NCBI GenBank assembly: GCA_015179125.1
Contig: WHVA01000240.1
Coordinates: 1-64,000, forward strand
Direction: 5' to 3'
DNA from: Gautieria morchelliformis
Taxonomy: Eukaryota > Basidiomycota > Agaricomycetes > Gomphales > Gomphaceae
DNA: 64,000 bases
Shown here: positions 41,891 through 52,010 of the stretch, in pieces
Layout: every line of letters starts with the position of its first letter
How positions within the stretch are numbered: position 1 is the first letter of the stretch
Notes under the pieces: generated by a model
What the model was told of the DNA's origin: nothing
The model's database searches: none
The model's input: the letters and a program-made list of their open reading frames with translations, nothing else
Program-made: the position numbers and the translations under genes

Positions 41891-42897
41891 ATGATACCAC
41901 CTGTGAATATCGAAAGCGGCTTCTTCTACTTCAAGTGCCCTCAAACCAACGAGGATGTGCAGAGTTTCCGTGACAGGCTACGGGCGTATAAATATGCTTC
42001 CTTGAAAGCCCCTCTTCAACCCGGTCATGTCCTCGTCGTAACTAACTACATGAGATCTTATCATGATCCGCCGTCCCCGCGAACCCGCGAACTTCCTCCA
42101 CTCATACGGAAAGGCACAGGGCATGTCATGACCATGCCCGAGCTGCTGTTGGAAACGCCCATTCGGGTCGGCGAAGAATTGTGGTCTCAAGTCTGGAAGG
42201 GCACAATGACCTCAGGGGATCTGCCCGATATGCCACCCGCACCGGTGGCTGTCAAACTGTTTCAAGAAAGTTTTTTCACAAACGTCCCAACAATTTATGA
42301 TTTCTGGGGTGGGTTGGATTATGTTGAGTGGATTCCTGGTGCGCGACTGGCCGCTCATGAGGCTTGGGCATATGAACGGATGAGAGCGTTACAGGGCGAG
42401 TACTTCACAATCACTGTATCAGTCATGTACGGCTTAATCCATGGTTGGTTCTACAGGCCGTGGGGTGCCGTGGTCTTATGGCTTTTGCAAGGTATGTTCT
42501 ATCTTCTCATCGCAGAGAGGTTCATAAACAGCTGCAGTGTGTTCTTCCAAATGGAGAACGGATGTTTGGACATGTTATGGAATTTGTCGATGGTCCTACC
42601 GTGGACATGAAGACTGCGGATGAACTCGGGCTAGATGACACCGGCATCTTCAACCTGGTAAAGTACATCTGGCTGCGTCCTTTATATCGCACTGATAGCA
42701 TCTCATCTCAGGCAGATTCGCTTCTTATGACAATGCATGAAATGCATGAATGTGGGATTATCCATGCGGATGTAAAGGAGGACAATGTCATCATCCTTTT
42801 TGACCCTTCCAACCAACACTGCGACGGTGTGCTACTGGATTTTGCCGTGTGCTCAGCGCCCGCCCGGATTACCATTCTGGACGGAACTCATGATTGA
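41891..42897 (+). CDS. kinase-like protein, copy 1
   Basis: Three exons: 41891-42415, 42457-42491 and 42516-42897, with introns of 41 and 24 bases; the sum is 314 codons with no break. The protein has PIRVGEELWSQVWKG (like a glycine loop), PVAVKLFQES with the ATP-binding Lys, MEFVDGPTVD (hinge), CGIIHADVKEDNVII (catalytic loop with Asp, Lys and Asn) and LLDFAV in place of DFG. This is a small protein-kinase-like fold; whether it phosphorylates is uncertain because DFG is DFA and the C-lobe is short. A further exon-like piece (KLGAEERAIPWLQFRLQSNH) follows at 42970-43100 but after the stop. Two more copies at 43262 and 50762 are damaged. The 24-base intron is short; the second join could differ. 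Confidence 0.6.
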
Positions 42898-43261
42898 GAG
42901 GGACATACTAAGGTGGGCAGATTGTTCATGCGACCACAATAATATTCACCATTGACTTTGTGTATTAGCATAGGTATCCTACTTCAAAAGTTGGGAGCGG
43001 AGGAACGTGCCATACCCTGGCTTCAATTCCGTTTGCAGAGCAACCACCCCTATGTTGGCGTTTTGGCCGACCTCGATCGCATGAATTGGCTACGGCCATC
43101 ATTCTAACGAATGCCTCCCTCTCACCGACGACTCGCGCACTGTACTCATCCTTCCAATAGAATTCTTACTCGGTATTCAGGCCGGACACAAGCTCGTCTA
43201 GAACTAACCATGCTAAGCTACATTCTCCAAAATCGATAATTATACCCGTTACCAAAGATAC

Positions 43262-44230
43262 AGTGTATGCGTTCGGGTCGGCGAAGAATTGTGGTCTCAA
43301 GTCTGGAAGGGCATAATGACCTCACGGGGTCTGCCCGATATGCCACCCGCGCCGGTGGCTGTCAAACTGTTTCAAGAAAGTTTTTTCACAAACATCAAGC
43401 CAACAATTAATGATTTCTGGGGTGAGTTGGATTATGTTGAGTGAGTCCCTGGTGCGCGACTGGCTGCTCGTGAGACTTGGGCATATGAACGGATGAGAGC
43501 GTTACAGGGCGAGTACTTCACAATCGCCGTATCAGTCATGTACGGTTTAATCCATGGTTGGTTCTACAGGCCGTGGGGTGCCGTGGTCTTATGGCTTTTG
43601 CAAGGTATGTTCTATCTTCTCATCGAGGAGAGGCTTGTAAACAGCTGCAGTGTGTCCTACCGAATGGAGAGTGGATGTTTGGACATGTTATGGAATTTGT
43701 CGATGGTCCCACCCTAGACATGAAGACAGCCGATGAGCTCGGGTTAGATGACGCCGGCATCTTCAACCTGGCGAAGTACATCTGGCTGTGTCCTCTATAT
43801 CGCACTGATAGCATCCCATCTCAGGCAGATTCCCTTTGTTTGACAATATATGAAATGCATGAATGTGGGATTATCCATAAGGACATAAAGGAGGACAACG
43901 TCATCATACTTTTCGACCCTTCCAACCAACACTGTGATGCCATGCTGCTAGATTTTGCAATGTGCACAACGCTCGGCCCACCATCCAGATGGAAATAAAA
44001 CAGTGGGCCGATTTTTCATGCGACCATACATCACCATTCACCATCGATTTTGTTTATCAGCATAGATGGCCTGCTCATGAAGCTGGGAGTAGAGGAACGT
44101 GGCGTGCCCTGGCTCCAATTTCGTTTGCAAAGCAACCACCCATATGTCGAAGTCTTGGCCAGCCTTGATCGGCTCGATTGGCTACGCCCACCACCTGAAT
44201 ACCTCCCTAGAAATGCCGGTGAGTCTCTTC
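43262..44230 (+). pseudogene. kinase-like protein, copy 2, 5' truncated
   Basis: Starts abruptly at VRVGEELWSQVWKG, losing the first 90 residues of copy 1, and has an in-frame stop at about 43444 (TGA in DYVE*VPGARL). The rest follows copy 1: AVGCRGLMAFA, ECGIIHKDIKEDNVII (HKD catalytic loop) and LLDFAM. After an intron near 44010-44065 it continues KLGVEERGVPWLQFRLQSNH to a splice donor near 44220. It marks the left end of a 3-kb duplicated block shared with copy 3 and the P450 genes. Confidence 0.75.
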
Positions 44231-44462
44231 TCTGGAAGAGGTCATTCTCTATAGTGAAGACAATACTGGCTGACGGGTAATCATCAGTTTGGTGAATGAC
44301 TTGATCTTGGCGTGATGTTACAATTTGTGCTCCCCATCGGGGCTGAGACTCTTCGTTGCTTTAGAACAAGTACAGCATACTTTGAGAGCGTTTCATAGAA
44401 ACTGGGAATCAGAAAAAAAAATTCCTATGTTGACATCAACATCTTGTGCAGTTTGATGTCGA

Positions 44463-44980
44463 TTACCAACCGGTTTCCCCCTCCAGGACACTGATATCGA
44501 AGCTCTTAGCTGTCTCTGTACACTTTGCATGATACCGTCCACCTCCTGTTTGTTTTGAAACCACGCTTGGTCTCGGGAGCGCCATACCGTGCCACATGTG
44601 CTGATGCGCAGTGGGGCAGTGAACAGACAGCGGAACTTCCTCCTTAGCCATCTGCGCTCTTACCTATGGCAAACAACGTCCCGTTCTGCCTCGTAAGCAC
44701 CCGGATGTCGGCCAAGTTAGCGGCCAATGGACGATCCTTAGGGCTCTGATTTTGCAGCGTGACGAATGATCGATTCGGTACTTGTGCCACTGTACGTACG
44801 TGTGGATGCTGCAGCCAACCGGGCGTGTGCGTCTCGCCACTGGCAGCTATACTTTGACACCGTTTACTGGCGGTGGATGGTGGACCTAAGGTGCGGAATC
44901 CGTCGGCACCCTTTGGCCCTCCGTGCTCTTTCGTCGAGTATACACAGTCACGCACACCTTCGCACGATCCAGTCGCCATG
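44463..44980 (-). CDS. hypothetical protein in the duplicated spacer, copy A
   Basis: Two adjoining minus-strand frames, 44644-44979 and 44463-44651. Conserved between both duplicate copies are KDRPLAANLADIRVLTRQNG followed by TLFAIGK, and MAKEEVPLSVHCPTAHQHMWHGMALPRPSVV. A GTAAGAG donor-like word between them (near 44665) suggests two exons of one gene. No domain is recognised. It lies between the kinase-like gene and the P450. It may be non-coding DNA that is similar only because it was duplicated. Confidence 0.3.
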
Positions 44981-45190
44981 CGTGTACTCTCTTGATATAT
45001 CTGACATCAGCCCTATGGTGCACCACTCGCGTCTCCCCGAGTCCGACAACCATACCCTCCTGCCGGTTGAAAATATTGAGATCTGGCTACGCTGCAATCT
45101 AAGCATGGTGTCACACGCATGATATAGCATTATCCAACAAACATTGCAGCTAAAACTGCCTCAGGAACAGCGTAGCATCGGTATCCGGAC

Positions 45191-46161
45191 TCACGCCTGC
45201 TCTAGCGGCAGACTTCAGATCACTGCTTCCGCCTGCTTCGAGCGCGGCTTAAACACACACTTGAACGGACGCGGATGGCTGGATCCCAGGTGACAAAATA
45301 TATGTGCCACATATTCCCGACTTTGACCAAAATCAAAGCTCACCTAAAGAAACCTAGCTTCGCCTCGCGCGCAAAACCGACATCAATCGCGCGCCCATGC
45401 TGGTCTACCGCATGCGTCATGTCGAACACGGAGAGGATGGTGGCGCCTGCTATCCAGAGAGAGTTGTCGGCGAGGTTGTTGCCGGCACAGATCCTGTGAT
45501 TACGGGAAAATTGGGTTATGAGTGATCTGTGAGCGACATGGTAACTGGAGACCGAAACTGACCGTCGCCCGAACCCAAACGCGCCAGCTATCGCAGGATC
45601 GCGCGGGACGTTCCCCTCGAGTCTTTGTCGGGCAGAAACCGCTCTGGGTAGAACACGGAGGGATTGGGGTACATCTCTGGGTCGTGCAGGATCCTCCTAC
45701 GAGCACAAGGAGCAGACGAAGAAAGTGAATACAATGAGTAAGAAAGTGGATATCAGAAGTAAAGCAACGAGAGGCGAATCTCCGAGTCCGGCGCAAGGAC
45801 AAGAAAGCGACGACACAAGAATGCTCCTCGTCACGACGTGACACGTACCACACGTTCGGGATAACGACACTCTTAGCTGGGATGCTATACCCCGCATATA
45901 TATCGTCCTCCGTGGTGACATGGGGAAGCGCTGAATGAGCAAATAGCGTGACTTCACGCAGCTTGACGATGAGCACACTGCTAACCTGTAGGCGCAACGG
46001 GGGTCCATCTTAAAACCTCCTTCACGACGGCGTCCAGGTATGGCAAGTGCGGGCGATCGTTGAACGAGGGGGACGGGCGCCGTGCTCCCGTCCTTGCTCC
46101 GCCTCCAGGTCCTGGTACAGATCCTGTTCGAGGACACTGTCCTGCGCCTTCGCTTGGACGT
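45191..46161 (-). pseudogene. cytochrome P450, copy A, lacking its N-terminal half
   Basis: Minus-strand pieces: HVQAKAQ and DSVLEQDLYQDLEAEQ (after the I-helix), TTEDDIYAGYSIPAKSVVIPN, PSVFYPERFLPDKEG-like sequence, AIAGAFGFGRR and, in the next exon, RICAGNNLADNSLWIAG, AKLGFF, and the last exon PFKCVFKPRSKQAEAVI followed at once by a TGA not found in copy B. Introns of 50-100 bases separate the exons. The sequence stops at 46161, inside the I-helix region. It is a fragment made by the segmental duplication. Confidence 0.8.
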
Positions 46162-46431
46162 GAGCTGAGCCACCGTAAATGTCTGACGACTCAGTGTCTC
46201 TTGGAAATGTGGACCAACTGAGACAATGGGCATGTTCGTAGTCCTTGGCGTGACAAAGAACGTCCTGCACTCATTGGACGCCACAGTGACGCATGATATT
46301 GTGGACAAGACAATAACATGCTAATTCAGTCTGGAGGTGGACATCGAATTGTGTGGTGGTCCTAGTGTTGTCGCCGGCTCGGCCAGGTTCCCAATAGCTT
46401 GGGGGCGGACAAGCGCCAAAGACTAATGCAC

Positions 46432-46659
46432 TATAAAAAAGCTCGCCTGTGCCACCCCACTTTCTCTCCCAACCTACTCGGAATGCCTCAACCTGACGAC
46501 GCGACGGCCACCAATTCCCCTGTACTCGATGCGCAGGAGGTAGAAATCAACCCGCCGCAACCCCAAAAACCCCAGGTCCACCTTAACTTCGTCTATGGCC
46601 AGAATCTGTTGCCCAACATATGTCCTCAATGGATACTACTTTCTGACGGCTTAGGCTAG
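46432..46659 (+). CDS. hypothetical protein, 5' exon with TATA box
   Basis: A TATAAAAAA box at about 46432 is followed 50 bases later by ATG at 46482. The frame reads PQPDDATATNSPVLDAQEVE, then QVHLNFVYGQNLLPNICPQW and stops at 46659, just inside the foldback element. A second open region beyond the foldback (47020-47543) may be its continuation, though the frames do not join directly. No domain is recognised. Confidence 0.4.
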   Translation, partial: YKKARLCHPTFSPNLLGMPQPDDATATNSPVLDAQEVEINPPQPQKPQVHLNFVYGQNLLPNICPQWILLSDGLG

Positions 46660-47076
46660 GGCGTCCCTGGAATCCGGGTCAGAGAGTGTACGTGTGGCAC
46701 GCTGAAATTGGGGAGACTATAACCAGCTAAACGGAAAGAGAACAAGTAGGTATCCTACCTGGCCGTTTAAGAACCCGTTGTAGTTTTCTATACCTTGCGC
46801 ATGAGGGGTGATCGGTACCACTGCGCCTTCGTGACCTGTAATGCTAAGGAAGGAGTTCATTAATAGTCTCAGTGACTATTAATGAACTCATTTTTTAGTA
46901 TTACAGGTGACAAAGGCGCGGTGCTACTGGTGTACAAGGTTTAGAAAACTACAATGGGTTCTTAAACGGCCAGGTAGGATACCTACACTTTCTCTTTCTG
47001 TTTAGCTGATTATAGTCTCCTCGATTTCAGCGTGCCACACGTACAATCTTTGACCCGGATGCCAGGGACGCCCTAG
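46656..47076. mobile_element. foldback/MITE-like element with TA ends
   Basis: A 415-bp inverted repeat (46659-47073) with arms of about 205 bp and almost no loop; the centre is the perfect palindrome around GACTATTAATGAACTC (46855-46891). Outer ends read TA-GGGCGTCCCTGG and the reverse complement, so a TA target duplication as in Tc1/mariner-type MITEs is possible. The arms are diverged by a few substitutions. The right arm is open into the following frame, so an inverted duplication of host sequence is an alternative. Confidence 0.65.
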
Positions 47077-47543
47077 CTTTCGAGCTCTGGCATCCTGGGC
47101 ATGAGATTCCTTGCACCGAAAACACATACGACCTCATCCTGGAATCCAGGAGGGATCCCGAAGCCTGCTTCGATATACTGAACTTACAGGTCATCGAACT
47201 AACATTGTTTGTCAATTTCCATATGATGGATGCCCTCGAATTTGACGACTATAGACATCGCCACCACGTGGAGTTATTGTTTGAATCGGCTTTCTTCATC
47301 CGTTTTCTCAACCGGGATATATTGACTGACACGTTTGTGCCAGAAGTCGATACCGCCGGATTCCTCAAGACTGCCTCAAGATCTGCTTCCTTCCTTCTAA
47401 CATCGATTTCATCTGTAAAATCAACATCTTTGGCATCGGATGCCAAAGCTGTTTTGTTTCTTTCCAACCTGTCCGACAGGTTGGAGATGGAATTCTATCT
47501 GGTTTGCAATTCATATTTCCTGTATGTATTGCGAACCAGATAG
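47020..47543 (+). CDS. hypothetical protein, 3' exon(s)
   Basis: Open plus-strand frame with TIFDPDARDALAFELWHPGH, EIPCTENTYDLILESRRDPE and ACFDILNLQVIEL, then FVNFHMMDALEFDDYRHRHH and FFIRFLNRDILTDTFVPEVD to a stop at 47543. An acceptor-like TTTCAG stands at about 47020 and an internal CAG/GTCATCG near 47190. The composition (acidic, aromatic) looks like a real protein, but I recognise no family. The end crosses a cluster of hairpins. Confidence 0.4.
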
Positions 47544-47556
47544 AATTCCATCCTCC
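47428..47556. repeat. three consecutive hairpins
   Basis: Three inverted repeats in 130 bases. 47428-47448 has 10-bp arms CTTTGGCATC/GATGCCAAAG around one base. 47463-47485 has 11-bp arms TCCAACCTGTC/GACAGGTTGGA around one base. 47483-47556 has 28-bp arms (GATGGAATTCTATCTGGTT and complement) around an 18-bp loop. The second and third overlap by three bases. Confidence 0.9.
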
Positions 47557-47559
47557 CCG

Positions 47560-48112
47560 CCTTAAGTCAGATTTATACTTCTTGTGTAATACTAAGATGT
47601 TCAGAATTATATATTATAGCTGGCATACATGATGTACGTCAATTGCAAGTACGCATGTTGAACAGTGGGGTTGTATGCTTCATATCGTCAAACATTGCGA
47701 CATCGTTTGACAGTTCCGGCGGACAAGCTCCGTGCTATGATTGCACCATGATGTGAGAGTATGTGAGAGTTTTTAGACACAGATCGTCAACGAGATCATA
47801 TATATGCAGCGGGCGCACAAGCATTATGAAAAGGCTAGTAGCGCCACTAGGACATGAAGCCGCTGCCGCCGCCGTCCAGATCTGTTACACAGTTAGGTCT
47901 GGTAGGTTTCGCTTGGGTTCTAATAGAGTAAATAGATTAGAATACGCAATGTCAATGCGCACCCCGTCGACGAGTTTGCACAACTGCACACTCTCAGCTC
48001 TCCACACCCCTTACCCATCATCGTCGCCTGTAGCAGTGCTGCCCCTGCCTGGGAGGATAGTCTTTCATTCCACCAGACTCTAACCCTCTCGATATTACCC
48101 TCTGGACGCGCC
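47560..48112. other. intergenic, no gene seen
   Basis: Short frames only (for example 47763-48083). It should hold the promoter of the ORF at 48113, but I see no clear TATA box near it. Confidence 0.4.
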
Positions 48113-50047
48113 ATGCCTTCGCAACGACTACCTACTGCCTCACCATACCCTGCTCCAGCTCCTATTGGCACAAGTCCAGTTCCATCTCCGGTGTCCTTTT
48201 CTAATGCAATAGCTTGCTGGCGCTCCCCTTCCATCATCACCCAGCCTCCAAGCAAACAGGCCTCCAACACCGCCGACACTCAGCGAAGTCAAAGCAATTC
48301 GGCCTCTCTCCGAGCTCTCGGAACGGCGTTCGCTGTCCATACGAACCCCCTTTGGGCCGAGAGCACCGCGCAGGCGCAAGAGTGGAGCCAGGTGGCAGGA
48401 GCAAGGGCTAGTGAGGTTGTAGTGCAGGCACAGGAAAACCTGGAAGGCCAGCATTTGCATGGTCGAAGGCGAGATGGCAGTCACGTGGACATTACAAGGG
48501 TAGAAAGCACAAACCCGACGAAGAAGAGGATGAGAGACACGGACGCGGCCCTCGCTGCAGAGGAGAAGTCAAAACCTGTGCATGAGGAGTCACCGCACAA
48601 GAAAGTCAAAGCATCAAGCGAGGGAAAGGTGCAACTGCCAGCACTAGCACTGGTGCCATCTGCGACCCCCAGCGTGACAATTGGAACAGGGACAAATGGC
48701 GCCAAACGGACATCAACCCTTCAAATGACCGAGACGGAGCATTCAGAAGGCAACGCTGAGCTCTCCGAAGAAAACGACGAGGGCTCAGATGGAGACTCGA
48801 TCGACATTGAGCTCTCGGAAAACGAAACTGAGTCCTCGAAAGTTGACACAGAGTCTTCAGATGTCGAGACCCTCGTAGTGTTTAGACCCATTGAAGCACG
48901 GGAGTGCAGATCGGAGGAAAGGGGGAAGGAGGTAAGGGGGCGGACCTTATGGAAGAACTTGGGCAATTTGAGGAGGGGGGATGAGAAAGTGAAGCAAGCT
49001 GGGAGAGTGAGGCAGGAAGGGGAAGTGGCGAGAATTGGGAAGGCAGTGGAGAAAGAAGATAAGCTGAGAAAAGAGAAGGGAAAAAGCTTGCTGGAAACTA
49101 TGGAGCAAAGGTTGGAGAACGAGGTTCAGGCATGCAAGAAGGAGAAACTTCCACCAGTGAAACAAGAAGCAATGAAACCCAAAGGGAGGTTGGCTACTTT
49201 CGTGGGAAAAACAACCACAAAGTCAACCACGCATATAGAGCCTGGACCAGAGACAAAGCCAAGACTGGGGCCTCAAACACTGACTAAGTGTACATCACAG
49301 GAAGTGAAGAAGCTGACAGCAGAAAAGCACCGCAAAACCGAGGCCATGGAGAACAGATGCCAGAATGAACTATACATCCCCCTTAGGGCCCAGGATGCTA
49401 TGCTCAAGAGTCACCAAGAGGCGCTGCTCCTTGACCAGAAAGTAATGGATGCGGATGTGAAGAGGAACACAAAGGGAACGGAGAAACAGGTTTCCGAACC
49501 TCTGACGGGAAATCCGGGAAGTTCAAGACCCCCCTGCCAGTGGTGCGGCAAAAGAGGGATCCTGTGCATCTGGGATGGTTGTGGTAGGGCCAAAGCTTGT
49601 CGGAAATGTCGGAAGGACAAGAGAAAATGTGTAGTAGGAGATGTAGCGGAGGGATCGAGGGTGAATACAAAAACGGAGCGTATAGCAGGCAAGTCCTCAA
49701 AGCAGAGGAGGGTAGAGCCATCAGTGCCCGATGGCAGCAGAGAGGGTGAGGGATGTGCGCCAAACGTAGTCGATATCGGTCGCATTGCGAGTATCACTTC
49801 GGAGAATGCACTCCTGGAGCTCAAGAGGATCGACGAGCTCATCCAAGAGGTCCTTCAGCTCGAGCGTGCAATTGGGAAGAACCTGCTACACATCCAGACC
49901 AACATGCGCAACAAAGACAAGGCTCTGCGACAGGCATTAAGCATAGTAGAAGCTTCGGGACTGAATAAGGGGCCAGCGAGAAATCCGGAGAAGGGGAAGG
50001 ATAAGGCGGTGGACAACGAGGAACTTGAAATATACACGGAAATGTAA
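48113..50047 (+). CDS. 644-residue protein with Zn2Cys6-like cluster and coiled coil
   Basis: Single uninterrupted frame. Residues 1-110 are Ser/Pro/Ala-rich; near 140-170 come basic NLS-like words (PTKKRMRD, HKKVKASSEGK). Then an acidic Ser/Glu run (about 200-255), a long Lys/Glu-rich helical stretch (about 270-460), and at about 473-505 the cysteine cluster CQWCGKRGILC ... ACRKCRKDKRKC, which has the C-x2-C-x6-C, spacer, C-x2-C-x6-C spacing of fungal Zn(II)2Cys6 DNA-binding domains plus an extra Cys in the spacer. A C-terminal coiled coil (LLELKRIDELIQEVLQLERA) could mediate dimers. I infer a nuclear regulator, or a domesticated transposon protein of a type common in Agaricomycetes. The start is the first in-frame Met. 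No intron is needed. Confidence 0.65.
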   Translation: MPSQRLPTASPYPAPAPIGTSPVPSPVSFSNAIACWRSPSIITQPPSKQASNTADTQRSQSNSASLRALGTAFAVHTNPLWAESTAQAQEWSQVAGARASEVVVQAQENLEGQHLHGRRRDGSHVDITRVESTNPTKKRMRDTDAALAAEEKSKPVHEESPHKKVKASSEGKVQLPALALVPSATPSVTIGTGTNGAKRTSTLQMTETEHSEGNAELSEENDEGSDGDSIDIELSENETESSKVDTESSDVETLVVFRPIEARECRSEERGKEVRGRTLWKNLGNLRRGDEKVKQAGRVRQEGEVARIGKAVEKEDKLRKEKGKSLLETMEQRLENEVQACKKEKLPPVKQEAMKPKGRLATFVGKTTTKSTTHIEPGPETKPRLGPQTLTKCTSQEVKKLTAEKHRKTEAMENRCQNELYIPLRAQDAMLKSHQEALLLDQKVMDADVKRNTKGTEKQVSEPLTGNPGSSRPPCQWCGKRGILCIWDGCGRAKACRKCRKDKRKCVVGDVAEGSRVNTKTERIAGKSSKQRRVEPSVPDGSREGEGCAPNVVDIGRIASITSENALLELKRIDELIQEVLQLERAIGKNLLHIQTNMRNKDKALRQALSIVEASGLNKGPARNPEKGKDKAVDNEELEIYTEM

Positions 50048-50410
50048 AAGAGACTCGGGGGGAAGAGAGACTGTCGCAGAAAATATGGCGCAGACAGACC
50101 GAGACTCTCAGCAGAAGAAAGACTAGTGCTTAAGCTGTGAATAAGTTGGAGCGACTCGGAGCAGCACGACTGAAAAGCATCGTGAACATCGCCGGTGACT
50201 GGCCCATATATTATGTAGCATGGCAAATGATAATGCAGTAGAGAGGGCATTCTGCATTACACGTTGTCAGCTCGTTCGCGAACTGTTGCTAGACTGTTGA
50301 CTGGAGGAACGTACATAATGGGCCTACATCCTTGCGGCACGTTCTGTGGGCTTTGCCTTTGACTTATTGTCAGTATTTCACAAATGTCTATATGAATATC
50401 ACATAACCAC
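50048..50410. other. intergenic, nothing recognised
   Basis: No coding motif before the cupin remnant starts. Confidence 0.4.
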
Positions 50411-50419
50411 CGCTTGCAG

Positions 50420-50645
50420 CAACCCGGAGACATCTGGTACTTCCCGCCCGGTATTCCCCACTCTCTGCAAGCGACAAACGCAACTGCAGAAGGTGCCGAG
50501 TTCCTTCTGGTGAGTCCAGTGTTAGACGGCGATTATGGTTTCCTGACGCAGTCCCCTACCAGGTCTTCGATTACGGTAACTTCAGCGATGACGACACCTT
50601 TCTCCTTACCGACTGGTTGGCGCATATTCCCAAAGAAAATTCTAA
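50420..50645 (+). pseudogene. oxalate decarboxylase (bicupin) remnant
   Basis: Two exons, 50420-50509 and 50563-50645, joined by a 53-base intron (GTGAGT to TACCAG) that preserves the frame. They read QQPGDIWYFPPGIPHSLQAT, GAEFLL, then VFDYGNFSDDDTFLLTDWLA, HIPKE. The FPPG-x-PHS segment is the second cupin motif with a metal-binding His of fungal oxalate decarboxylases, which turn oxalate into formate and CO2 and are secreted by wood-decay fungi. Only the middle of the first cupin survives. The sequence ends abruptly at about 50648, where a duplicated block (CTACCAAAA, TGGTGTCACGTGATG) begins. Confidence 0.85.
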
Positions 50646-50761
50646 GCCTACCAAAATATGGTGTCACGTGATGTGACGCCTACTAGTATGTTCACTATTG
50701 GGTGTTCGCGTTTACGCGTGGCTTACTGCTAGTCCTCTTGGCGCGAAAACAGGAATAACCC

Positions 50762-52010
50762 ATGGGACTCTGCCCGCCACCTGTGAATATCGAAAGCGGC
50801 TTTTTCTACTTCAAGTGCCCTCAATCCAGCGAGGATGTGCAGAGTTTCCGTGACAGGCTACGGGCATATAAATATGCTTCCTTCAAAGCCCCTCTTCAAC
50901 CCGGTCACGTCCTCGTCGTAACTAGCTACATGAGATCTTATCATGATCCGCCATCGTCGGGGACCCGCGAGCTTCCTCCACTCATACAGAAAGGTACGGG
51001 GCATGCCATGACCATGCCCCAGCTGCTGTTGGAAACACCCATTCGGGTCGGCGAAGAATTGTGGTCTCAAGTCTGGAAGGGTACAATGACCTCAGGGGAT
51101 CTGCCCGACGTGCCATCCGCACCTGTGGTTATCAAGCTGTTTCAGGAAAGTCATTTCCGGAACATCTGGCCAACAATCAATGATTTCTGGGGTGATTTGG
51201 AGCGTGCCCTGTGGGTTCCTGGTGCGCGACTGGCTGCTAATGAAGCTTGGGCCTTCGATCGGATGAGAGCGTTGCATGGTGGGTACTTCACCATCGCGTA
51301 TTAGCCATGTATGGCTTGATGTCGCATCGTTGGTTCTACAGGCCGTGGGGTGCCGTGGTCTTATGGTTTTTGCAAGGTATGTTCTATCTTCTGATCACGG
51401 AGAGGTTTTTAAACAGCTGCAGTGTGTCCTACCGAATGGAGAGTGGACGTTTGGACATGTAATGGAATTGGTCAATGGTCCCACCCTAGACATGAAGACA
51501 GCCGATGAGCTCGGGTTAGATGACACCGGCATCTTCAACCTGGTGAAGTACATCTGGGTGTGTCCTCTATATCGCACTGATAGCATCCGATCTCAGGCAG
51601 ATTCCCTTTTTCTGACAATATATGAAATGCACGAATGTGGGATTATCCATAAGGACATAAAGGAGGACAACGTCATCATACTTTTCGACCCTTCCAACCA
51701 ACACTGTGACGCCGTGCTACTGGATTTTGCAATGTGCACAACGCTCGGCCCACCTTCCAGGATGAAAATGATGATCCAGATGGAAATAAAACAGTGGGCC
51801 GATTTTTCATGCGACCATACATCACCATTCACCATCGATTTTGTTTATTAGCATAGGTGGCCTGCTTAACAAGCTGGGAGTAAAGGAACGTGGCGTACCC
51901 TGGCTCCAATTTCGTTTGCAAAGCAACCACCCATATGTCGAAGTCTTGGCCAGCCTTGATCGGCTCAATTGGCTACGCCCACTACCTGAGTACCTTCCTA
52001 GAAATGCCGG
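50762..52010 (+). pseudogene. kinase-like protein, copy 3
   Basis: Full-length relative of copy 1 from GLCPPPVNIESGFFYFKCPQ, through RVGEELWSQVWKG, VVIKLFQES (Lys kept), AVGCRGLMVFA, ECGIIHKDIKEDNVII and LLDFAM to KLGVKERGVPWLQFRLQSNH and a donor-like GTGAG at about 52010. At the end of exon 1 one base is missing (ATCGC before GTATTAG, where copy 2 has ATCGCC), so the spliced frame is lost. An extra in-frame stretch MKMMIQMEI is present near 51760. It is the parent-type copy of the duplicated block because it extends further 5' than copy 2. Confidence 0.7.

Larger units (their letters stand above)
43269..46161. repeat. 3-kb segmental duplication, copy A
   Basis: Matches about 51040-54085 in order and orientation: kinase 3' part, spacer, hypothetical minus-strand frames and the 3' part of a P450. 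It begins at CGTTCGGGTCGGCGAAG inside the kinase and ends at CGCTTGGACGTG inside the P450, so both genes are truncated here while the partner continues past both points. Copy A is therefore the derived copy. Confidence 0.85.

Noticed and set aside
46482-47543. Idea that removing the foldback restores one reading frame
   Set aside because: Joining the flanks at TA gives a stop codon and the two frames differ by one base, so simple excision does not rebuild the ORF.
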